Assembly (NCBI GenBank): GCA_016870295.1
Contig: VGBY01000066.1
Location: forward strand, 1 to 6,080
Direction of reading: 5' to 3'
Length of the DNA: 6,080 nt
Source: Actinomycetota bacterium
Lineage (GTDB): Bacteria; Actinomycetota; Acidimicrobiia; Acidimicrobiales; Ilumatobacteraceae
The stretch's first letter is position 1. Each line of letters begins with the position of its first letter. Under the pieces are notes generated by a model. That model did not search any database, had not been told where the DNA came from, and was given only the letters and a program-made list of their open reading frames with translations. Positions 1 through 5,858 of this stretch are shown piece by piece. The translations under genes and the position numbers were made by a program.

Positions 1-822
1 TTCCTGCTCGGCCAAAACGTCAACTCGTACGGTCGTGACCTATCGCTGGCCAGCCGTCGTGCGGGTGACGATTCTGTGCGAATCGCCCCGCAGTTCGCCG
101 CGTTGCTGCGCGCAGTGGGCGAGGTGCCTGGGGTAAAACGTGTTCGCTACATGAGCCCGCACCCCAAGGACATGCGCGAAGACACACTGCTCGCAATGGC
201 CGAGACGGCGTCGGTGTGCGAGCACTTGCATTACCCACTGCAATCGGGCAGCGACGCGGTGCTCGCGGCGATGCACCGTGGCTATACAGCGCAGCGGTAT
301 CTCGATCGGCTCGCAGAAGCGCGCGGCACCATCGATGACCTTGCGGTAACCACCGATGTGATCGTTGGCTTCCCGGGTGAGACCGAAGCCGACTTTCAGC
401 GAACGATGGAAGTTGCTGCGGCAGCCGAGTTCGATTCTGCCTATGCCTTCATCTTCTCGCCGCGCGAAGGCACGACCGCAGCAGAGATGGTCGACAAGTT
501 CTGTGACGCCACAGTGGCGGGCGAGCGATACGAGCGGTTGAAGGTGGTGCTCGACCGCACGGCGGTGCAAAAGCACCGTGCGCGAATTGGTCGAGTCGAA
601 GAAGTAGTGGTCGAAGGAATGAGCAAGAAGAACCCCGATCACATCACTGGTCGCACTCGACAGAACAAACTGGTGCACTTCACTGCCGACGAAAAATTGC
701 GTCTCGGCACGTACGCAAACGTGGAGATCATCGACGCCGCACGCTTCCACCTGTCGGGTCGCCTCGTGGAAGTAACCGCGATGCCGACGCACCGCACGCG
801 GCTCGCCGTTGCCTCGGCGTGA
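1..822 (+). CDS. miaB: tRNA-2-methylthio-N6-dimethylallyladenosine synthase MiaB, 5'-truncated by window edge
   Basis: Radical SAM methylthiotransferase that converts i6A37 to ms2i6A37 in tRNAs, acting on the product of the next gene, miaA. The frame is open from base 1 and gives 273 residues; roughly the first 200 residues (N-terminal UPF0004 domain and the CxxxCxxC cluster motif) lie outside the window. Visible residues 1-11 are the family motif LLGQNVNSYG that follows the radical SAM cluster loop. Further family motifs are RYMSPHP (about 49-55), HYPLQSGSD (77-85), MHRGY (91-95), TDVIVGFPGET (118-128) and FIFSPREGT (150-158). The last ~75 residues (about 195-260) form the TRAM RNA-binding domain. 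The stop TGA overlaps the miaA start as GTGA, so the pair is probably translationally coupled. The tail HRTRLAVASA matches no motif I know. Identification is firm; MiaB rather than RimO or MtaB is supported by the LLGQNVNSYG motif and the neighbour miaA. Confidence 0.96.
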   Translation, partial: FLLGQNVNSYGRDLSLASRRAGDDSVRIAPQFAALLRAVGEVPGVKRVRYMSPHPKDMREDTLLAMAETASVCEHLHYPLQSGSDAVLAAMHRGYTAQRYLDRLAEARGTIDDLAVTTDVIVGFPGETEADFQRTMEVAAAAEFDSAYAFIFSPREGTTAAEMVDKFCDATVAGERYERLKVVLDRTAVQKHRARIGRVEEVVVEGMSKKNPDHITGRTRQNKLVHFTADEKLRLGTYANVEIIDAARFHLSGRLVEVTAMPTHRTRLAVASA

Positions 823-1730
823 GCATGCGCCAAGTCGCCATCGTCGCACCCACTGCAAGTGGGAAGAGCGATGTTGCGATGGCCGTGGCGCAAGAGACCG
901 GCGCACACATCGTGGCGGTCGATGCAATGCAGGTGTATCGCGGCATGGACATCGGCACGGCGAAACCCACCGCTGTCGATCAGGCTGCAGTACCGCACCA
1001 TTGCCTGGATCTTGTCAACCCCGACGAGCGATTCACCGTGGCGGAATTCAAGTCGCACGCAACCGCAGCGCGCGAGCAGATCAACAAGGCGGGCGCCGAC
1101 GCACTGTTCGTTGCCGGCACCGGCTTGTACCTCACCGCGGTGATCGACGATTTGCAGCTGCCGGGCGAGTGGCCCGAGGTTCGCGCCACGTTGCAGGCCG
1201 AATCGAGCGTGGATGTTCTCTATGCGCGCCTGCACCATCTCGATCCGCTGGCTGCCTCGCGAATGGACAAGTCGAATCGCCGACGCATCGAGCGTGCACT
1301 CGAAGTGTGCATCGGTAGCGGCAAGCCGTTCTCGTCATTCGGCCCGGGCACCGGTGCGTATCCGCCGAGCGACGTCGCGCAGGTCGGCATTTTTTGGCCG
1401 CGCGAGACGTTGTCATCGCGGATTGAGCAGCGCGTGCACGCGATGATGGCTGCCGGCCTGCTCGATGAAGTGCGGAGTCTCGCCGCACGGTTTGCGCTGT
1501 CACGCGAAGCCCGTCAAGCCCTCGGCTACAAGGAATTGCTCGACCACCTCGACGGAACCATGTCGCTTGATGCGGCCGTGGCCCAGATCGTGTTACACAC
1601 TCGCCAGTTTGCGGTGCGACAAGAGCGCTGGTTTCGCCGCGACCCGCGCATCGATTGGGTGACCGTGCAGGCCGATCCGGTTGCCGAGGTGGCACCAATC
1701 GTGCTCGCCGCCCTGCGTGGTGCAGCGTGA
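819..1730 (+). CDS. miaA: tRNA dimethylallyltransferase MiaA
   Basis: Transfers the dimethylallyl group from DMAPP to N6 of A37 in tRNAs reading codons that start with U; cytoplasmic, and supplies the substrate of MiaB. The protein is 303 residues, close to the usual ~300-316. Motifs in order: P-loop APTASGKS (10-17), DAMQVYRGMDIGTAKPT (35-51, with the conserved Asp35), PHHCLDLVNPDE (59-70), AGTGLYL (99-105), NRRRIERALEV (153-163), ALGYKELL (234-241) and HTRQFAVRQERWF (260-272). Family sequences often have DS and GGTGLY where this one has DA and AGTGLY; I regard these as ordinary variation. The GTG at 819 is chosen because it overlaps the miaB stop as GTGA; an ATG two codons later (825) is possible and would remove only two residues. 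There is no Shine-Dalgarno sequence, which fits coupling to miaB. No truncation is seen. Confidence 0.96.
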   Translation: MSMRQVAIVAPTASGKSDVAMAVAQETGAHIVAVDAMQVYRGMDIGTAKPTAVDQAAVPHHCLDLVNPDERFTVAEFKSHATAAREQINKAGADALFVAGTGLYLTAVIDDLQLPGEWPEVRATLQAESSVDVLYARLHHLDPLAASRMDKSNRRRIERALEVCIGSGKPFSSFGPGTGAYPPSDVAQVGIFWPRETLSSRIEQRVHAMMAAGLLDEVRSLAARFALSREARQALGYKELLDHLDGTMSLDAAVAQIVLHTRQFAVRQERWFRRDPRIDWVTVQADPVAEVAPIVLAALRGAA

Positions 1731-1773
1731 CCCAGCCTGCCGCGCTGCGATAGGCATGAGGGCACGAACATGA
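1727..1773 (+). other. Two consecutive mini-ORFs filling the miaA-dapF gap
   Basis: A GTG at 1727 overlaps the miaA stop (GTGA, 1727-1730) and reads MTQPAALR to a TAG at 1751-1753. Two bases later an ATG at 1756 reads MRART to a TGA at 1771-1773, which overlaps the dapF start (ATGA, 1770-1773). Together they occupy almost the whole gap. A ribosome finishing miaA could in principle pass to dapF by two short reinitiation steps. However, dapF has its own Shine-Dalgarno sequence inside the second mini-ORF, so this may be chance. No protein function is proposed. Confidence 0.3.
1758..1762 (+). promoter_or_regulatory. Ribosome binding site of dapF
   Basis: GAGGG lies 7 nt before the ATG at 1770 and supports that start. 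It is the clearest Shine-Dalgarno sequence in the + strand operon, where miaA and hflX have none and dapC has a weak one. Confidence 0.7.
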
Positions 1774-2615
1774 CGGTGCGCATCAACAAATTCGACGGCT
1801 GGGGCAACGATTTTCTCGTGCTCGACCTTGCTGATCTGCCGCCGAGTGGCGGGGTCGACCCGGCAACGGGCGCGACCCCCGACTGGTCGGCGCTCGCCCG
1901 CACCTGGTGCGACCGTTCGACGGGCGTCGGTGCCGACGGGCTGTTGCTGTCGGAGCGCATCGACGACGTGAACGCGCGCATGAAGTTGTACAACAGCGAC
2001 GGTTCCAGCGCCGAGATGAGCGGCAACGGTGCACGATGTTTCGCCCACGCGCTGTTTCGCGCTGATGATGCCCGCGGTGAACGCACATATCGTCTGCACA
2101 CCGACGCGGGTGAGCGCGCAGTCACCGTCGGTGCACAGTCGAGCGACTCCGCAATGGCGAGTGTCGACATGGGTGAGCTCACCCGCATCGACGCACCAGA
2201 AGGTTGGGACAAGATCGGCGCACACCCCGATCGGCCGGTGATGCACGTTTCGGTTGGCAATCCGCACACGGTGGTGGGGGTGGAGGATGTGGCGGTCGTC
2301 GACATCCTCTCGTTGGGGCGGATGATCCCGCAGGTGAACCTCGAAGTCATCGCGCCGGGGCCAGAGATGAACGCCATCACGATGCGCGTGCACGAACGCG
2401 GAGCGGGCATCACGCAAGCGTGCGGCACCGGAGCATGCGCGAGCGCGTGGGCCGCGGTGTGGTGGGGGCTCGTGCCGCAGGCCACCGAGCGATGTGAAGT
2501 GCTGGTGCACATGCCAGGTGGCGATGCGCTGGTCACGCTGCATGCGCCGTCGCGCGGGCGGGTGCAGTTGACGGGGCCGACGACGTTCGTCGGCATGTTC
2601 GAGGTGGCGCTGTGA
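1770..2615 (+). CDS. dapF: Diaminopimelate epimerase DapF, first catalytic Cys replaced by Ser
   Basis: Interconverts LL- and meso-diaminopimelate without cofactor, the step before lysine and peptidoglycan cross-link synthesis; cytoplasmic. The 281 residues match family length. Motifs: KFDGWGNDFLVLD (7-19), GVGADGLLL (52-60), YNSDGSSAEMSGNGARC (74-90), VGNPHTV (162-168), VNLEVI (189-194), and ERGAGITQACGTGACASA (209-226). The family uses two active-site cysteines, one in (E/Q)MCGNG and one in xxCGTG. Here the second is present (Cys218) but the first is Ser84, codon AGC at 2019-2021. The adjacent conserved Cys90 is also present. The rest of the protein looks intact, with no frameshift or premature stop, so it is under selection in some form. 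The start ATG has a good Shine-Dalgarno (GAGGG). Its TGA overlaps a mini-ORF leading to hflX. Family assignment is firm; full epimerase activity is less certain because of Ser84. Confidence 0.93.
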   Translation: MTVRINKFDGWGNDFLVLDLADLPPSGGVDPATGATPDWSALARTWCDRSTGVGADGLLLSERIDDVNARMKLYNSDGSSAEMSGNGARCFAHALFRADDARGERTYRLHTDAGERAVTVGAQSSDSAMASVDMGELTRIDAPEGWDKIGAHPDRPVMHVSVGNPHTVVGVEDVAVVDILSLGRMIPQVNLEVIAPGPEMNAITMRVHERGAGITQACGTGACASAWAAVWWGLVPQATERCEVLVHMPGGDALVTLHAPSRGRVQLTGPTTFVGMFEVAL

Positions 2616-2641
2616 TGTTGCCATTGCCGGTGGCGCTGTGA
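2603..2641 (+). repeat. 13-bp direct repeat: dapF tail duplicated at the hflX start
   Basis: GGTGGCGCTGTGA occurs at 2603-2615 and again at 2629-2641, 26 bp apart. The first copy is the last three codons plus stop of dapF (Val-Ala-Leu-TGA). The second copy ends the mini-ORF in the same Val-Ala-Leu-TGA and supplies the GTG start codon of hflX. The remaining halves of the 26-bp units do not match, so if this was a tandem duplication it is old or partial. Confidence 0.75.
2615..2641 (+). other. 8-codon mini-ORF (MLPLPVAL) bridging dapF and hflX
   Basis: The ATG at 2615-2617 overlaps the dapF stop as TGATG (2613-2617). Its TGA at 2639-2641 overlaps the hflX start as GTGA (2638-2641). The mini-ORF therefore spans the entire gap with single-nucleotide and 4-nt overlaps at its two ends. 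hflX has no recognisable Shine-Dalgarno, which is what one would expect if ribosomes reach it by termination-reinitiation. I infer a coupling role at most; the peptide itself need not have a function. Confidence 0.45.
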
Positions 2642-3936
2642 GCACTCCGTACCAGGAAGCGCTCGGCCGCACGCTCATCGAGCGCACGATTCGCGAAAAG
2701 ATCGTGCTCGTCGGCGTGACACTCGATGGTCGCGACGACGATCAGACGAATGAAAGTTTGGACGAACTCGAACGCCTCGTCGATACGGCGGGTGCCGATG
2801 TGGTGGCGCGACTCACCCAACGTCGTCATGCGCCCGACCCGGCCACCTTCATCGGCAAGGGCAAGGTCGATGAGTTGAAGGCGACGTGTCTTGCCGTCGA
2901 CGCCGACACGGTGGTGTTCGACAACGAGTTGTCGCCGGCCCAGCAATTCAATTTGGAAAAGACGCTCGGTCGCACCGCGATTGATCGCACGGCGGTGATT
3001 CTCGACATCTTCGCCCAGAACAGCCACACGCTCGAAGGCAAGGCACAAGTGGAATTGGCGTTGATGCGTTACCGCCTGCCGCGCATTCGTCGCGGTGCCA
3101 GTGCGGGGCTCACGCAGCAGGGTGGCGGTATCGGCACCCGCGGCCCTGGTGAAACGAAATTGGAAACCGACCGCCGTCGTATCAACGACCGCATCGCCAA
3201 ACTCGATCGCGAATTGCGCGAACTGCAACGCACCCGCGACGAGCAACGCAAGGGTCGCTCGCGTAGCGGGCTGGCCAACGTCACCATCGTCGGGTACACC
3301 AACGCCGGAAAATCGACGCTGCTCAACCGGCTGACCGACGCCGGCGTCTTGGTGGAGAACCGCCTGTTCGCCACGCTCGACCCCACCACGCGACGCCTCG
3401 CCCTGCCCGGTGGCGAACCCGTATTGCTCACCGACACGGTTGGTTTCATCAAGCGTCTGCCGCACACGTTGATCGAGGCGTTCAAGAGCACGCTTGAGGT
3501 CGCCACCCGCAGCGACTTGCTGTTGCACGTGGTGGACTCGAGCGCGGTCGACCCCGAAGGTCAGATCGCCGCCGTGCGCGAAGTGCTCGGCGAAATCGAG
3601 GCTGATCGCGTACCGGAGTTACTGGTGTTCAACAAGTGCGACGTCAACCACGATGCGGCCAAGCGAATGGTGTACGACAACCCGGGCTCGGTGGCGATCT
3701 CTGCTGCCACTGGCGAGGGGATTGACGATCTCTTGCGCACCATCGCCGATCGTGTGCGCTCGCTGACCGCGGTTGTCGAGCTGCTGGTGCCGTATGAACG
3801 GGGTGATGTGATGGCCGCAATCCACCGCGAGGGCGAAGTGGTGTCGACCACGCACGAAGACGGTGGCATCCGTGTGCGCGCGAGGTTGGCCGATGCTTCG
3901 CGTGGCCGCCTGACAGAATTCGTCGTTACACCATGA
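2638..3936 (+). CDS. hflX: Ribosome-splitting GTPase HflX
   Basis: Translational GTPase of the Obg-HflX group that binds the 50S subunit and, in studied bacteria, splits stalled or stressed 70S ribosomes. The protein has 432 residues, similar to E. coli HflX (426). The N-terminal HflX domain shows FIGKGKVDEL (71-80), VFDNELSPAQQFNLEKTLG (93-111), DIFAQ (123-127) and TLEGKAQVELALMRYRLPRI (131-150). It is followed by the linker GGGIGTRGPGETKLETDRRR (162-181) and a helical stretch. G-domain motifs are G1 GYTNAGKST (219-227), G2 region FATLDPTTR (244-252), G3 DTVGF (266-270), G4 NKCD (332-335) and G5 SAATGEG (355-361). A short C-terminal domain follows. The start is GTG at 2638: no Shine-Dalgarno, but the downstream sequence GRTLIERTIREKIVLVGV is the normal family N-terminus. 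Nothing is missing or broken. Confidence 0.96.
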   Translation: MSTPYQEALGRTLIERTIREKIVLVGVTLDGRDDDQTNESLDELERLVDTAGADVVARLTQRRHAPDPATFIGKGKVDELKATCLAVDADTVVFDNELSPAQQFNLEKTLGRTAIDRTAVILDIFAQNSHTLEGKAQVELALMRYRLPRIRRGASAGLTQQGGGIGTRGPGETKLETDRRRINDRIAKLDRELRELQRTRDEQRKGRSRSGLANVTIVGYTNAGKSTLLNRLTDAGVLVENRLFATLDPTTRRLALPGGEPVLLTDTVGFIKRLPHTLIEAFKSTLEVATRSDLLLHVVDSSAVDPEGQIAAVREVLGEIEADRVPELLVFNKCDVNHDAAKRMVYDNPGSVAISAATGEGIDDLLRTIADRVRSLTAVVELLVPYERGDVMAAIHREGEVVSTTHEDGGIRVRARLADASRGRLTEFVVTP

Positions 3937-3962
3937 CTCTTCAAGGGCCCGCACGCGTATGA
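3933..3962 (+). other. 9-codon mini-ORF (MTLQGPARV) bridging hflX and dapC
   Basis: The ATG at 3933 overlaps the hflX stop as ATGA (3933-3936). Its own TGA at 3960-3962 overlaps the dapC start as ATGA (3959-3962). This repeats the architecture of the dapF-hflX gap with a different sequence. It would let a terminating ribosome reinitiate twice in short steps from hflX to dapC. The peptide has no recognisable motif. Confidence 0.45.
3943..3947 (+). promoter_or_regulatory. Weak ribosome binding site of dapC
   Basis: AAGGG ends 11 nt before the ATG at 3959, longer than the optimal spacing. It is the only purine-rich candidate in the gap and lies inside the bridging mini-ORF. Confidence 0.35.
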
Positions 3963-5068
3963 CGTCGCAGCCGTTCGTTCCACCGCCGTATCCGTACGAC
4001 CGCCTCGACGCGCTCGCAAAGCTGGCCGCCAAGCACGACGGGGGAGTCATCGACCTCTCGATTGGTACACCGTGCGATGCGCCGACTGCGGCGGTGGTTG
4101 CGGCGCTCTCGTCGTCGAACACCGAACGTGGGTATCCGCCGAGCATCGGTTCAGAACCGCTGCGTTCTGCCGCGCGCGAGTGGATGCGCCGACGATTCAA
4201 CATCGACGTACCGCTCGCACAGATCGCCGCCTGCGTCGGCTCGAAGGAGTTCGTTGCTACGACCCCGCAATACATGAAGTTGCGACGCCCCGACCGCGAC
4301 ACCGTGCTGTATCCGGCCGTGTCGTATCCGACGTACGAGATGGGGGCGACTCTCGCGGGTTGCCGTGCCGTGCCCGTGCCGATGAATGCGCGGGGTGGGC
4401 TCGATCTCGATGCGATCAGCGCGTCAGATGTCGCACGAGCACTGATGTTGTGGGTGAACTCACCGAGCAACCCCACGGGAGCGCTCGACGACCTTGCCGC
4501 GGCCGCATTGTGGGGTCGCAATCATGGCGTCACGGTGTTCAGCGACGAGTGCTACGTGGAGTTCACGTGGAGCCGCTCGGGGGAGACCATCTTGCAAAAC
4601 GGACTCGATGGTGTGGTCGCGCTGCATTCGCTCTCGAAGCGTTCGAATCTGGCTGGGGTACGCGTGGCGTTCTACGCGGGTGATGCCGAGATCGTCAACT
4701 ACCTCAAAGAAGTTCGCAAGCACGTCGGCATGATGGTGCCGGGCCCGGCCCAAGCGGCCGGCGTGGTGGCGCTGAATGATGATGCACATGTCGCAGCGCA
4801 ACGCGATGTGTACGCGCGACGTCTACAACGCACCGCCGAGATTTTGTCAAAGTGGTCGGGCATCGCGGTGCCGCAACCGGCCGGTGGTTTCTACCTGTGG
4901 TTTGATGCTGCCGACGGCTGGCAATTCGCCGAGCGACTTGCTCGTGATGGCGGAACTCTCGTCAGCCCTGGCGATTTCTATGGTGCGGGTGGTGCCAACA
5001 ATGTGCGTGTGGCGGTAGTGCAACCGAATGCAAAGATCGAGTTGCTCGCCAAACGCCTCGGCGTGTAG
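3959..5068 (+). CDS. dapC: N-succinyldiaminopimelate aminotransferase DapC (class I/II PLP aminotransferase)
   Basis: Predicted to interconvert N-succinyl-2-amino-6-oxopimelate plus glutamate with N-succinyl-LL-diaminopimelate plus 2-oxoglutarate, two steps upstream of DapF in the succinylase lysine/DAP pathway. The protein has 369 residues, typical for the actinobacterial DapC clade. Fold-type I aminotransferase features in order: IDLSIGTPCD (31-40), YPPSIG (59-64), GSKEFVATTP (94-103), YPAVSYPTYE (118-127), NSPSNPTG (167-174), SDECYVEF (195-202), the Schiff-base motif SLSKRSNLAG (224-233, Lys227 holds PLP), GGFYLWF (309-315), SPGDFYG (336-342) and the carboxylate-binding Arg350 in VRVAV. 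SLSKRSNLAG is the signature I associate with actinobacterial DapC rather than AspC-like enzymes. It ends the five-gene run and has no clear terminator after it. Aminotransferase identity is firm; substrate assignment rests on the motif and on dapF in the same operon. Confidence 0.9.
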   Translation: MTSQPFVPPPYPYDRLDALAKLAAKHDGGVIDLSIGTPCDAPTAAVVAALSSSNTERGYPPSIGSEPLRSAAREWMRRRFNIDVPLAQIAACVGSKEFVATTPQYMKLRRPDRDTVLYPAVSYPTYEMGATLAGCRAVPVPMNARGGLDLDAISASDVARALMLWVNSPSNPTGALDDLAAAALWGRNHGVTVFSDECYVEFTWSRSGETILQNGLDGVVALHSLSKRSNLAGVRVAFYAGDAEIVNYLKEVRKHVGMMVPGPAQAAGVVALNDDAHVAAQRDVYARRLQRTAEILSKWSGIAVPQPAGGFYLWFDAADGWQFAERLARDGGTLVSPGDFYGAGGANNVRVAVVQPNAKIELLAKRLGV

Positions 5069-5141
5069 CTGATCTCTCTGGCCGCGTCGCCGCGCCGCGC
5101 ATTACATCCGTCGCAGAAGTTGTCGCTGGTTCTGCTCCGGA
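5069..5141. other. Convergent intergenic gap between dapC and lexA
   Basis: The 73 bases between the dapC and lexA stop codons are GC-rich near dapC (5081-5100) and contain one copy of the lexA-tail repeat. I looked for a hairpin followed by a T-tract on both strands and found none; the best stem is GCAGAA (5113-5118) with TTCTGC (5130-5135), 11-nt loop, without a U run. The two transcripts may run into each other or end by a factor-dependent mechanism. Confidence 0.5.
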
Positions 5142-5158
5142 TTACATCCGTCGCAGAA
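5101..5158. repeat. 18-bp direct repeat: lexA 3' end duplicated 40 bp downstream
   Basis: ATTACATCCGTCGCAGAA occurs exactly at 5101-5118 and 5141-5158. The second copy holds the last codons and TAA stop of lexA (on the - strand it reads ..Leu-Arg-Arg-Met-stop). The first copy lies beyond the gene in the gap before dapC. The flanking 22 bases of each 40-bp unit are not alike, so only the gene tail has been kept or copied. Confidence 0.85.
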
Positions 5159-5792
5159 CGGTAACCACCTTGCCGAAGATGCTGACTTCGGAGGCGTCGA
5201 ACGTGAGCGGCTTCATCTTTGCATTCGACGGCACGAGCACGATTTTGTTGCCGTCGCGCTTGAACGTCTTCACGGTCGCCTCATCACCGGGGATACCGGC
5301 GACGACCACATCACCATTGCGTGCGACGTTTTGCTGGCGGCAGACGACGAAGTCACCGTCGAGAATGCCGGCTTCGATCATCGAATCACCACGCACCTTC
5401 AGCATGAAGAGTTCGCCGTCACCGGTGAAGTCCATCGGCAGCGGCACGAGATCTTCCACATTTTCTTGCGCGAGCACATTGACACCCGCGGCGACTTCGC
5501 CGACAAGCGGGATGTACTTGGCGGGGCGGCGCTCCATCGCCACGCCGGACGCCGCATCGAAGCGCACCTCGAGCGCGCGGGGTTTGGTGGGGTCGCGGCG
5601 CAGGTAGCCGAGTTCTTGCAGGGCGGCAAGGTGGTTGTGCACGGTGGCCGATGACGACAATCCAACGGCTTCGCCGATCTCTCGCACCGAGGGCGGATAG
5701 CCGCGATCGCGCATGCACTTTTCGATGAAGACGAGGATCTTGCGCTGACTCTCGCCCAGCCGGGCGATGGGATTGGTGTTGTCTTTGGTCAT
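5142..5792 (-). CDS. lexA: SOS transcriptional repressor LexA
   Basis: Repressor of the DNA-damage regulon that self-cleaves when RecA filaments form. The 216 residues compare with 202 in E. coli and about 236 in M. tuberculosis. Domains: N-terminal winged helix-turn-helix (about 12-67, with SQRKILVFIEKCMRDRGYPP, SVREIGEAVGLSSSATVHNH, GYLRRDPTKPRALEV), then the linker and the S24 peptidase-like domain. The cleavage site is Ala102-Gly103 in VAAGVNVLA. The catalytic Ser137 is in VRGDSMIEAG and Lys175 in DEATVKTF. The reading frame stays open 168 nt further upstream (to 5960), but I choose ATG at 5790-5792: the HTH begins at the normal distance, and a -10 element ends just 6 nt before it, giving a leaderless mRNA. 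The extension would run through the promoter and operators. Autoregulation is expected from the boxes at 5801-5814 and 5825-5838. Confidence 0.96.
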   Translation of the reverse strand: MTKDNTNPIARLGESQRKILVFIEKCMRDRGYPPSVREIGEAVGLSSSATVHNHLAALQELGYLRRDPTKPRALEVRFDAASGVAMERRPAKYIPLVGEVAAGVNVLAQENVEDLVPLPMDFTGDGELFMLKVRGDSMIEAGILDGDFVVCRQQNVARNGDVVVAGIPGDEATVKTFKRDGNKIVLVPSNAKMKPLTFDASEVSIFGKVVTVLRRM

Positions 5793-5798
5793 GGGTTG

Positions 5799-5827
5799 AG
5801 CGTACGCCTGTTCGCCCCCAAGGTCAA
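5799..5827 (-). promoter_or_regulatory. Leaderless promoter of lexA
   Basis: On the - strand, TTGACC (5822-5827) and TACGCT (5799-5804) are separated by exactly 17 nt. TTGACC matches the -35 consensus in five of six positions; TACGCT fits the actinobacterial TAnnnT -10. Six nt separate the -10 from the ATG at 5792, so transcription should start at or within a base of the A of the start codon. No Shine-Dalgarno is present, in keeping with a leaderless transcript. Confidence 0.7.
5801..5814. promoter_or_regulatory. LexA box 1 (lexA -10/spacer)
   Basis: CGTAC-GCCT-GTTCG differs from the CGAAC-N4-GTTCG consensus at one base. It overlaps the spacer and -10 of the lexA promoter, a position where repressor would block polymerase. 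Confidence 0.65.
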
Positions 5828-5838
5828 ACACATGTTCG
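5825..5838. promoter_or_regulatory. LexA box 2 (lexA -35)
   Basis: CAAAC-ACAT-GTTCG has one mismatch to CGAAC-N4-GTTCG. It overlaps the upstream half of the lexA -35 element and starts 24 bp from box 1. Confidence 0.65.
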
Positions 5839-5858
5839 GGATTTTTCAGAGCGGCCCG

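Noticed and set aside
40..927. 295-codon open frame on the - strand opposite miaB
   Set aside because: Antisense shadow; miaB motifs on the + strand are unambiguous.
933..956. DAMQ and AGTGLY variants in MiaA as possible active-site loss
   Set aside because: The conserved Asp and P-loop are intact, and DAMQ occurs, as I recall, in other actinobacterial MiaA proteins.
1526..2687. Long open frames of about 360 codons on the - strand opposite miaA/dapF
   Set aside because: Composition is Arg, Ser, Thr and Pro rich without domain motifs; such frames are typical antisense shadows of GC-rich genes, and dapF and miaA on the + strand have clear family motifs.
2533..3528. 331-codon open frame on the - strand opposite hflX
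   Set aside because: Antisense shadow of the well-defined HflX frame; no recognisable motif.
3619..4521. 300-codon open frame on the - strand across the hflX-dapC junction
   Set aside because: Antisense shadow of two real genes; low-complexity composition and no motif.
5069..5141. Possible intrinsic terminator between dapC and lexA
   Set aside because: The only stems are 4-6 bp, and none is followed by a T-tract on either strand.
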